Source: Agromyces sp. Root81 (GTDB lineage Bacteria > Actinomycetota > Actinomycetes > Actinomycetales > Microbacteriaceae). Taken from it: a stretch of 64,000 bases of DNA. Of this stretch, positions 57,159 through 64,000 are shown in pieces. Positions within the stretch are counted from its first letter, which is position 1. The number at the start of each line of letters is the position of its first letter. The notes under the pieces were generated by a model. It saw only the letters and a list, made by a program, of their open reading frames with translations, had not been told where the DNA came from and made no database searches. The DNA lies in NCBI RefSeq assembly GCF_001429165.1, contig NZ_LMIR01000002.1:449183-513182 (forward strand). The letters run 5' to 3'. The position numbers and the translations under genes were made by a program.

Positions 57159-58523
57159 TCAGACGGTGGTGAGACGCTCGCGCACGACGGCGGCGAGTGC
57201 CTCGGCGTGCCGCTCGGCGACATCCTGTTCGGCGGCCTCGACCATCACCCGAACCATCGGCTCGGTGCCCGAGGGGCGCAGCAGCACCCGGCCGGTGTCG
57301 CCGAGCTCGGCCTCGACCGCTGCGACCGCTGCGGCGATCTCAGTGTCGGCTGCGAGGGCGTGGTGGTCGACACCGCGCACGTTCACGAGCACCTGCGGGT
57401 AGACCGTCATCACCGAGGCGAGCTCGGCGATGGTCTTGCCGGTGCGCGCCATCTCGGCTGCGAGGTGGAGCCCGGTCAGCACGCCGTCGCCGGTCGTGGC
57501 GAACTCGCTCATGATGACGTGACCCGACTGCTCCCCGCCGAGGGCGAGGCCCTCGGCTGCGAGTGCCTCGAGCACATAGCGGTCGCCCACCTTCGTCTCG
57601 ACGACGCGGATGCCGTGCTCGGCCATCGCACGGCGCAGGCCGAGGTTCGACATGACCGTGACGACGAGGGTGTCGTCGGTGAGCGTGCCGCGCTCCTTCA
57701 TCGAGACGGCGAGGATCGCCATGATGCGATCGCCGTCGATGATGTCGCCGTCGGCATCGACCGCGAGGCAGCGGTCGGCGTCGCCGTCGTGGGCGATGCC
57801 GAGGTCGGCACCGTGCTCGACGACGGCGGCCTGGAGCTTCTCGAGGTGGGTCGAGCCCACGCCGTCGTTGATGTTCATGCCGTCGGGGTCGGCCCCGATG
57901 ACGATGACCTCGGCGCCCGCATCCTTGAAGGTCTCGGGCGAGACGCCCGCTGCGGCGCCATGGGCGCAGTCGAGCACGACCTTCAGCCCCTCGAGGCGGT
58001 GCGGCAATGTGCCGAGCAGGTGCACGACGTAGCGGTCCTCGGCGTCGGCGAAGCGGCGGATGCGGCCGACGCCGTCGCCGACCGGAGCGAGCTTCTGCTT
58101 GCCGAGGAAGGACTCGATGCGGTCCTCGACCTCGTCGGGCAGCTTGGTGCCGCCGAAGGAGAAGAACTTGATGCCGTTGTCGGGCGCCGGGTTGTGCGAC
58201 GCCGAGATCATCACACCGAAGTCGGCGCGGATCGAGTCGATGAGGAACGCCGTCGCGGGGGTCGGGATGACCCCGGCGTCGAGCACGTCGACACCGGAGC
58301 TCGCGAGGCCGGCCGAGACGGCAGCGGTGATGAACTCACCGGAGACGCGCGGATCGCGCGCCACGACGGCGACCGGGCGCCGTCCGGCGGCGCGAAGCTC
58401 GTCGGCGTGGCGCCCCTGCGTGAGGACGGCAGCAGCCGCCTGGGCGAGGCCCAGGGCCAGGTCAGCCGTGAGTTCACGGTTGGCCAGGCCCCGGACCCCG
58501 TCGGTTCCGAAAAGCCGAGGCAT
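57159..58523 (-). CDS. glmM: Phosphoglucosamine mutase
   Basis: 454 residues: [21 protein letters not shown], phosphoserine loop [18 protein letters not shown] (active Ser near residue 105), metal loop DGDADR, sugar-binding GGEQSGHVI, and [14 protein letters not shown]. Converts GlcN-6-P to GlcN-1-P between glmS and glmU. It is downstream of rplM-rpsI (23 nt after rpsI), as in most actinobacteria. Confidence 0.97.
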   Translation of the reverse strand: MPRLFGTDGVRGLANRELTADLALGLAQAAAAVLTQGRHADELRAAGRRPVAVVARDPRVSGEFITAAVSAGLASSGVDVLDAGVIPTPATAFLIDSIRADFGVMISASHNPAPDNGIKFFSFGGTKLPDEVEDRIESFLGKQKLAPVGDGVGRIRRFADAEDRYVVHLLGTLPHRLEGLKVVLDCAHGAAAGVSPETFKDAGAEVIVIGADPDGMNINDGVGSTHLEKLQAAVVEHGADLGIAHDGDADRCLAVDADGDIIDGDRIMAILAVSMKERGTLTDDTLVVTVMSNLGLRRAMAEHGIRVVETKVGDRYVLEALAAEGLALGGEQSGHVIMSEFATTGDGVLTGLHLAAEMARTGKTIAELASVMTVYPQVLVNVRGVDHHALAADTEIAAAVAAVEAELGDTGRVLLRPSGTEPMVRVMVEAAEQDVAERHAEALAAVVRERLTTV

Positions 58524-58546
58524 GTACGGAGAACCGGACGCTGGGA

Positions 58547-59032
58547 TCAGCGCTTCGAGAACTGCGGCGCCTTGCGGGCCTTCTTGAGACCGGCCTTCTT
58601 GCGCTCGATGACGCGAGCGTCACGCGTGAGGAAGCCCGACTTCTTGAGCGTCGCGCGGTTGTTCTCGCGGTCGATCTCGTTCAGCGCACGAGCGATCGCG
58701 AGGCGCAGCGCGCCCGCCTGGCCCGAGGGGCCGCCGCCCGTGATCTTCGCGACCACGTCGTACGAGCCGATGAGCTCGAGCACCGTGAACGGGTCGGTGA
58801 TGAGCTGCTGGTGCAGCTTGTTGGGGAAGTAGGCCGCGAACTCGCGTCCGTTGACGGTGATGCTGCCGGCGCCGGGAACGAGGCGCACGCGGGCGATGGC
58901 CTGCTTGCGACGGCCGACGGCCGCGCCCGACACGTTGAGCACGGGGCGGGGGGTGCTGGGAGCTGCCTCGGGGGCACTCTCGGTGGTGTAGCTCTCGGGA
59001 GCCGCTTCGATCTGGTCTGCGATCTTCGCCAT
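58547..59032 (-). CDS. rpsI: Ribosomal protein S9
   Basis: 161 residues: an N-terminal acidic Ala/Pro extension (about residues 1-30), then [49 protein letters not shown], and the C-terminal [14 protein letters not shown] tail that reaches the P-site tRNA. Second gene of rplM-rpsI-glmM. Confidence 0.97.
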   Translation of the reverse strand: MAKIADQIEAAPESYTTESAPEAAPSTPRPVLNVSGAAVGRRKQAIARVRLVPGAGSITVNGREFAAYFPNKLHQQLITDPFTVLELIGSYDVVAKITGGGPSGQAGALRLAIARALNEIDRENNRATLKKSGFLTRDARVIERKKAGLKKARKAPQFSKR

Positions 59033-59075
59033 GGTGGTGTGAATCCTTATTTCGAGAACGTCGAGGGTGCCGGAA

Positions 59076-59522
59076 TTACTGGGCGACCTGGGTGAGGGTG
59101 TACGGCTTCGGCTGCTGAGCCGCGTGCGGGTGCTCCGGTCCGGTGTAGACCTTCAGCTTCTTGAGCTGGGCCCGACCGAGCGAGTTCTTCGGGAGCATGC
59201 CGCGGATCGCCTTCTCGACGGCGCGGACGGGGTTCTTCTCGAGGAGCTCGGCGTAGCCGACTGCCTTGAGGCCACCCGGGTACCCGGAGTGGCGGTAGGC
59301 CTTCTTCTGCTCGAGCTTCTGGCCGGTGAGGGCCACCTTGTCGGCGTTGACGATGATGACGAAGTCACCGGTGTCGACGTGGTTCGCGAAGATCGCCTTG
59401 TGCTTGCCGCGCAGCAGGGCTGCGGTGTGGCTCGCGAGGCGACCGAGAACGATATCGGTTGCGTCGATGACGACCCAGTCGTGCTGGATGTCGGACGGCT
59501 TGGGAGTGAAAGTGCGCGTCAC
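59076..59522 (-). CDS. rplM: Ribosomal protein L13
   Basis: 148 residues from GTG 59522 ([21 protein letters not shown]), [55 protein letters not shown]. Large-subunit assembly protein. The leader from the predicted promoter is about 128 nt and includes the perfect palindrome GCGTTCGAACGC (59590-59601). Confidence 0.97.
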   Translation of the reverse strand: MTRTFTPKPSDIQHDWVVIDATDIVLGRLASHTAALLRGKHKAIFANHVDTGDFVIIVNADKVALTGQKLEQKKAYRHSGYPGGLKAVGYAELLEKNPVRAVEKAIRGMLPKNSLGRAQLKKLKVYTGPEHPHAAQQPKPYTLTQVAQ

Positions 59523-59655
59523 GGAAGTGCTGCTTTCTGATCGAGTGAGGGGTTCGTGAATCCCACTCCGGTGGGTGTTCGCCCGCGATGCGTTCGAACG
59601 CCCTGGTGGAGGGCTCAACTTCGGATGCCGCCGCAGAGGACGGCACCAAAGGGCA

Positions 59656-59685
59656 AGCTTAGCGGGTCGGGACCCGAGCGTCCAA
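59656..59685 (-). promoter_or_regulatory. Promoter of the rplM-rpsI-glmM operon
   Basis: On the minus strand TTGGAC (59680-59685), an 18-nt spacer and TAAGCT (59656-59661). The spacer contains the small inverted repeat CGGGTC/GACCCG (59663-59676). It lies just after the end of truA. Confidence 0.55.
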
Positions 59686-59696
59686 TCGGCGTCGTG

Positions 59697-60707
59697 TCAC
59701 TCCCCCGCGCCCGGTTCGCCCCGTTCGGCCGGATCCTCCTGATCTTCCGGCTCGAGCTGCACGCGCAGCTCACGTCGCGCGCGAGTCTGGGCGGCGCGGA
59801 TCTCGAGTTCGTGGTCGTCGGGGTAGCCGACCTCCGTCAGCACGAGCCCCTTCGCCGGCATGACCATGAAGGCGCTCGTGCGCTGCGCCGCTCGAAGCAG
59901 CGCGGCCGGCGCATCGGCATCGAGACGCCCCTCCCCGACCGCGACGGCCGCGCCGATCAGCGCGCGCACCATCGAGTGGCAGAAGGCGTCGGCCTGCAGC
60001 GACGCGACGAGCACGCCGCCCGCGTCGCGCCGCCATCGGTACGACTGCAGGGTGCGGATCGTCGTGGCCTCGGCACGCGGCTTGCAGAACGCGGCGAAGT
60101 CGTGGAGGCCGAGCAGCGTCTGCGCCGCGACATCCATCCGTTCCGCGTCGAGGGTGCGCGGATACCAGACCGTGCGCAGACGATCGAGCGGATCCCGCAC
60201 GGCGGCGGAGTCCGCGATGCGGTACTCGTATCGTCGCCACACCGCCGAGAAGCGCGCGTCGAAGCCGTCGGGCGCGATCGCGGCGCCGGTCACCACGACA
60301 TCGGCGTCGGATGCCCCGATCACACCGGTCAGGCGTCGAAGCAGCACCGCGGCTGGATCGCCGGCCCCCGGTTCGGTCGGATGGCCGCGCCGGGCCCGGG
60401 TAACCGCCGAGAGCGCGGATGGCGGGACGTCGAAGTGCGCCACCTGCCCCAGCGCATGGACGCCGGCATCGGTGCGCCCCGCGACCGTCAGCCGCGGGAC
60501 CGTGCCGGTTCGCCGGAAGAGGATCTCGAGGGCGTCCTCGATGACGCCCTGGACGGTGCGCTGACCCGGCTGCCGGCTCCATCCCTTGAAGTCGGTGCCG
60601 TCGTACGCGATCGAGAGTCGCACGCGAACCGCGCGGTCGCCGGCGTCCGTGGGAACGGCCGAGTCGGCACCGGGGCCGAGCGACACGACGGATTCGGGTT
60701 CGACCAT
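59697..60707 (-). CDS. truA: tRNA pseudouridine synthase A
   Basis: 336 residues. RLSIAYDGTDFKGWSRQPGQRTVQGVIEDAL, catalytic Asp in VAGRTDAGVHALGQVAHFD, RRYEYRI and FCHSMVRALIGAAVAVGEGR. Makes pseudouridine 38-40 in tRNA anticodon arms. The ATG at 60707 lies seven bases after TAGGCT (60715-60720), suggesting a leaderless message; the first 27 residues are an extension before the fold. The C-terminus is a 35-residue charged tail. Confidence 0.95.
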   Translation of the reverse strand: MVEPESVVSLGPGADSAVPTDAGDRAVRVRLSIAYDGTDFKGWSRQPGQRTVQGVIEDALEILFRRTGTVPRLTVAGRTDAGVHALGQVAHFDVPPSALSAVTRARRGHPTEPGAGDPAAVLLRRLTGVIGASDADVVVTGAAIAPDGFDARFSAVWRRYEYRIADSAAVRDPLDRLRTVWYPRTLDAERMDVAAQTLLGLHDFAAFCKPRAEATTIRTLQSYRWRRDAGGVLVASLQADAFCHSMVRALIGAAVAVGEGRLDADAPAALLRAAQRTSAFMVMPAKGLVLTEVGYPDDHELEIRAAQTRARRELRVQLEPEDQEDPAERGEPGAGE

Positions 60708-60717
60708 GCCCTCAAGC

Positions 60718-62022
60718 CTACGATCGAGCAGGGGACGAGGTCGCCGCGTCCCGCACCTCGGCGGGCGTCGCCGCGGCCCGGGTGCGCGGCCCGGGGCCGC
60801 CCACGATGAGTGCGACCACCGCGACGGTCACGAGCGCCCAGCCCAGCAGGCCGTTCTGCCACGGAACGTAGCCGAGTACGAGCAGCACGCCGACACCGGC
60901 CACGGCGCACGCGCTCCAGAGCAGCACCGCAGCGAGCGGGGTTCTGCGCTCGACCGGTTTCGGCCACCGCGACTCGATGCGCGGCACGACCACGCAGCAT
61001 CCGGCCACCACGACCGCGATGGCGAGGATCCAGAGCGGACGCGTCGCCCACCACGCCGGCGACAGCACCGGCGGATAGGACAGGCCGGACGCGAGGTGCA
61101 ACGCGGTCACGACCGCCATCGCGAACGTGTGCCAGAGGTAGATGACCATGCCGTACACGCCGAAGACGAACACCGCGCCGAGCATCGGCCGCCACTGCAT
61201 CATGCGCCGGATGAGCGGTTGCACGAGCGCGAACAGGCAGGCCTGGCCGAGTGCGAGGGCGAGGATCGCCAGCGTCGGAGGGTTGAGGTTGTCGAGCATG
61301 TCGTGCGAGTACCCGAACCAGGTCACGAGCACCCCGATGACGCCGTACGACCCGACCGCGACGAGCGCGAGCACGAGTCGCGACCGACGCGCGAACCAGC
61401 CGTCGCGCAGCCCGAAGCCCAACTGCTGGGCGAACAGCCAGACGAAGATCCAGTTGAGCGCGCCGACCGGCGCGCCGAACCCGCGAACGAGGATGTCCAC
61501 CGCGACCACCACGGCGGCGAGGCCGAGGTACGTGGGCCACGGCGCGTGCCGGTGCAGCCACGACATCGTCGGCACGAACGCCGTGCAGATCAGGTAGACG
61601 GGGATGAACCAGAGCGGCTCGGCGAGGCGCACCGCGAAGGTGCGGACGAACTCGGCGTCGACCCCCGCGAGGAGCATGAGCGCGAGCACCGCGCCGACCG
61701 CCGCGACGAGCACGACCACGGGCTGCGCCAGACGGATGGCGCGGATCCGGATGTAATGCGACACGGTCTCGCCGTGTCCGCGGAGCCGCCGCCACTGGGT
61801 GATCGACGCGAACCCGCCGCAGATGAAGAAGACGGGCATGATCATGAGCGGCCACGTCGCCCAGGCGAGCGGCTCGAAGCCGTCGAGCGCGTTGAACGCC
61901 CGCAGCGGGTCGCCGCCGATGCCCATCTGCAGTGCGTGCAGCAGCACCACGATCGGCAGGCAGAAGGCTCGAGCGAAATCGATCGAGAGATCCCGGTCGA
62001 CCGGGATGCGCACGGCGGCCAC
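60718..62022 (-). CDS. Acyltransferase family 3 (OafA/OatA-like) membrane protein
   Basis: 434 residues from GTG 62022, with AGGAG four to five bases upstream. Ten or more membrane helices. Helix 1 contains LSIDFARAFCLPIVVLLHALQMG, with the conserved Arg-Ala and His of acyltransferase_3 proteins; later FICGGFASITQWRRLR and YLWHTFAMAV. Such enzymes O-acylate cell-surface sugars or lipids. No attached SGNH domain. The acceptor is unknown. Confidence 0.82.
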   Translation of the reverse strand: MAAVRIPVDRDLSIDFARAFCLPIVVLLHALQMGIGGDPLRAFNALDGFEPLAWATWPLMIMPVFFICGGFASITQWRRLRGHGETVSHYIRIRAIRLAQPVVVLVAAVGAVLALMLLAGVDAEFVRTFAVRLAEPLWFIPVYLICTAFVPTMSWLHRHAPWPTYLGLAAVVVAVDILVRGFGAPVGALNWIFVWLFAQQLGFGLRDGWFARRSRLVLALVAVGSYGVIGVLVTWFGYSHDMLDNLNPPTLAILALALGQACLFALVQPLIRRMMQWRPMLGAVFVFGVYGMVIYLWHTFAMAVVTALHLASGLSYPPVLSPAWWATRPLWILAIAVVVAGCCVVVPRIESRWPKPVERRTPLAAVLLWSACAVAGVGVLLVLGYVPWQNGLLGWALVTVAVVALIVGGPGPRTRAAATPAEVRDAATSSPARS

Positions 62023-62159
62023 GCTGCTCCTCTTCGAGCACCGTTGACTGCGGCGCCGAGAACAGATTCTGGCACAACGCGAACGGCCGCGGTACGCCAG
62101 CACCCGGGGCTGTGCGATTCGCATGTCGCCGAGGCATCCGCGGCGCGCGGCGACCCGCC

Positions 62160-62889
62160 TCAGACCACGATCGTGTAACCGGTCTCGGTGGTCGCCGCGC
62201 GGAATCCCATCCGCTCGTAGAGGGCGAACGCCCCCGTCGGGTTCGCGGCGTCCACCTCGAGCGTCGAGTACTCGAGTCCGTCGGCTCCTGCGGCGATGAG
62301 ATGGGCCGCCAAGAGGGCTTTCGCGATGCCGCGGCCGCGGTGACCGCGCACCACGCCGACCAGCGGAACGTGCACGCTCGAGAACCCCTGCCCATCCCAG
62401 TCGTCTTCATTCACCTCAGCCAGCACGAACCCCACGACACGATCGCTCGCCTCGTCGACGGCGACGACGGAGAGGTCCGCGCGGAACACGGCGCTCGAGA
62501 CGAAGGCGCGCCATTCCTTTTCCGATCTCGGCTGGCTGCCCCAGTGATCGCGGAACGCGTCGTTCCTGGCTGCTCTCACCTCGTCGACCCGCGTTGCCTG
62601 GGGAATACGCGACGCCCCATGCCACAGCACGGCCGTCGGCATCGAGCGCAACGATCGAGTCGCGCTCGCGGTCGACGAACGACATCCCGAGGTCGTCGGC
62701 GAGCTCTTCTCGCGGGACCGTGTCTTCGGGATGGTCGGCGGCCGCCATGGCCGCTTCGAGCTCCGCGATCCGGTCGAGTTCGTCGTCACGGACCGGACGC
62801 CACGCGTGCACGTCGGGATGAGCAAGGGTCGGGAGCGTCTCGGGAGCCGTGATGCGCTCGAAGAGCGGCGACAGTTCGTGCTCGGTCAC
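62160..62889 (-). pseudogene. Tandem-GNAT acetyltransferase, frameshifted with internal deletion
   Basis: The N-terminal part (GTG 62889; TEHELSPLFERITAPETLP ... DSIVALDADGRAVAWGVAYSPG) and the C-terminal part (TRVDEVRAARNDAFRDHWGS ... LVGVVRGHRGRGIAKALLA ... LEVDAANPTGAFALYERMGF) are in different frames that meet near 62590-62620. Two-domain MshD-like proteins have roughly 100 more residues between these motifs, including the acetyl-CoA loop of the first GNAT domain. So a deletion with frameshift has joined them. The C-terminal GNAT domain is intact and might still be made from an internal start. Confidence 0.75.
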
Positions 62890-62927
62890 GGTTCCAGCCG
62901 AGACGGCGGCTTCGCGGCGGAGACGGC

Positions 62928-62960
62928 GAAGGGCCCCGGTGCGATGCACCGGGGCCCTTC
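62928..62960 (-). terminator. Terminator hairpin after rplQ
   Basis: Perfect 15-nt arms (GAAGGGCCCCGGTGC and complement) with loop GAT, 17 nt beyond the rplQ stop; it ends the rpoA-rplQ transcript. Confidence 0.8.
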
Positions 62961-62976
62961 GTGATCGAACAAGAGG

Positions 62977-63504
62977 CTACTTGGCCTCGGCGGCCTCCGC
63001 CTCGTCGGCGGCGACCTCGGTCGTCTCCTCGGCGGCAGCGTCGCTCGCCTCGACCTCGGTCGTCTCCTCGACGACCTCGGCCGGAGCCTCCTCGGCGACG
63101 GGCGCCTCGGCAGCGGCGGGCTTCGCAGCGCGCTTCTTCGGGGTCACGGGCTCGAGCACGAGCTCGATGACGGCCATGGGAGCGTTGTCGCCCTTGCGGT
63201 TTCCGATCTTCGTGATGCGGGTGTAGCCGCCCTCACGGTCGACGACCTGGGGGGCGATGACCGTGAACAGCTCGTGCACGACGGTCTTGTCGCCGATGAC
63301 GGCGAGCACGCGACGGCGCGCGTGCAGGTCGCCGCGCTTGCCGAACGTCACCAGACGCTCGGCCAGCGGACGGAGGCGCTTGGCCTTCGTCTCGGTGGTG
63401 GTGATGCGCTTGTGCGTGAACAGCGCTGCAGCGAGGTTCGCGAGCATCAACCGCTCGTGGGCGGGGCCGCCTCCGAGGCGGGGGCCCTTCGTGGGCTTCG
63501 GCAT
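62977..63504 (-). CDS. rplQ: Ribosomal protein L17
   Basis: 175 residues: [50 protein letters not shown] is the standard L17 core (about residues 1-120), followed by an extended Ala/Glu/Val-rich acidic tail of about 50 residues. The core is the usual bacterial length; such acidic tails are frequent in actinobacteria. Located 50 nt after rpoA. Confidence 0.97.
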   Translation of the reverse strand: MPKPTKGPRLGGGPAHERLMLANLAAALFTHKRITTTETKAKRLRPLAERLVTFGKRGDLHARRRVLAVIGDKTVVHELFTVIAPQVVDREGGYTRITKIGNRKGDNAPMAVIELVLEPVTPKKRAAKPAAAEAPVAEEAPAEVVEETTEVEASDAAAEETTEVAADEAEAAEAK

Positions 63505-63554
63505 GGTTCGTTCTCTCCAGTAGGTGGGGGTTGGTGGGCGACCGCGAGGTCTGC

Positions 63555-64000
63555 CTAGTTCTCGTCGTCGAAGCCCGTGTAGAAGTGGGCGCCGTCGAAT
63601 CCGGGGACGGAGTCCTTCAGCGACAGGCCCATTTCGGTGAGCTTGTCCTTGACCTCATCCACCGACTTCTGACCGAAGTTGCGGATGTTCATGAGCTGCG
63701 ACTCCGACAGGGCGACGAGCTCGGACACCGTGTTGATGCCCTCGCGCTTGAGGCAGTTGTAGCTGCGCACCGAGAGGTCGAGGTCTTCGATCGGGATCGA
63801 GAGCTCGCTGGAGAGCACGGCGTCGACCGGCGCGGGGCCGATCTCGATACCCTCGGCAGCGGTGTTCAGCTCGCGGGCGAGGCCGAACAGCTCGGTCAGC
63901 GTGCGGCCGGCCGAGGCGATCGCGTCGCGCGGCGTGATGGCCGGCTTCGACTCGACGTCGACCACGAGGCGGTCGAAGTCGGTGCGCTCGCCGGCACGGG
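63555..64000 (-). CDS. rpoA: RNA polymerase alpha subunit, C-terminal part (5' end outside window)
   Basis: The visible 148 residues are the end of the N-terminal domain ([13 protein letters not shown] ... [19 protein letters not shown]), the linker, and the complete alpha-[63 protein letters not shown], which binds UP elements and activators. The frame continues past the right edge. Confidence 0.96.
   Translation of the reverse strand, partial: RAGERTDFDRLVVDVESKPAITPRDAIASAGRTLTELFGLARELNTAAEGIEIGPAPVDAVLSSELSIPIEDLDLSVRSYNCLKREGINTVSELVALSESQLMNIRNFGQKSVDEVKDKLTEMGLSLKDSVPGFDGAHFYTGFDDEN

Noticed and set aside
62580-62640. Programmed frameshift in the tandem-GNAT gene
   Set aside because: No slippery site or stimulatory structure is evident, and the missing middle region points to deletion instead.

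Overview
The window is a stretch of chromosome from a high-GC actinobacterium. Gene order (purH-purN-perM-like, sucCD, pcrA, guaA, SURF1, glpD, guaB3/guaB, glmS-acpS-alr-tsaE-tsaB-rimI-tsaD, rplM-rpsI-glmM, truA, rplQ-rpoA), roughly 70% GC, many GTG starts, many start codons only 6-9 nt after a TANNNT box, and CIRCE control of groES all fit Microbacteriaceae (an Agromyces-like genus is my best guess, not proven). No rRNA, tRNA, CRISPR array, IS element or prophage was recognised. Both ends are cut inside genes: purH on the left and rpoA on the right.

Layout. 1-4948: purine genes and three membrane proteins, all on the minus strand. 5301-9046: two tandem paralogous secreted proteins with SpaA/prealbumin-like repeats; each has its own copy of a conserved upstream motif and of a nearly identical terminator. 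9152-11242: sucCD. 11503-12225: VIT/CCC1-type metal transporter. 12254-16379: Nudix hydrolase, FUSC-type membrane protein, PcrA helicase. 16392-25200: a tightly coupled minus-strand operon (glycerophosphodiesterase-like, F390/PaaK-type adenylating enzyme, OleD-like reductase, GT21-like glycosyltransferase, unknown 190-residue protein, MGT-type glycosyltransferase, OleA-like KAS III, cytochrome P450). Seven of its genes overlap or nearly touch. It looks like an accessory lipid/glycolipid biosynthetic locus inserted between housekeeping genes and is the best candidate here for an undescribed system.

25356-39000: BI-1 family protein, lactate dehydrogenase, GMP synthase, DUF3817 and SURF1 proteins, GlpD, GuaB3, ABC-F ATPase, a MalY/PatB-type C-S lyase and IMP dehydrogenase; guanine nucleotide synthesis is represented three times (guaA, guaB3, guaB). 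39000-44875: a branched-chain amino-acid ABC transporter (livH-livM-livG-livF on plus, the binding-protein gene on minus beyond a HIT-family gene). Its LivH carries an extra secretory signal and an extracytoplasmic carboxypeptidase-regulatory-like domain. 45139-49805: RarD-type permease, groES under two CIRCE operators, a THUMP-like methyltransferase whose leaderless promoter is triplicated in tandem, and three small DUF4190-like membrane proteins.

49930-64000: the t6A genes with alr, acpS and glmS; coaA; glmM with the ribosomal protein genes; truA; an acyltransferase-3 membrane protein; a tandem-GNAT pseudogene; rplQ and the 3' part of rpoA. Cell-wall precursor supply (glmS, glmM, alr), translation accuracy (tsaB/D/E, rimI) and CoA/ACP supply (coaA, acpS) cluster here.
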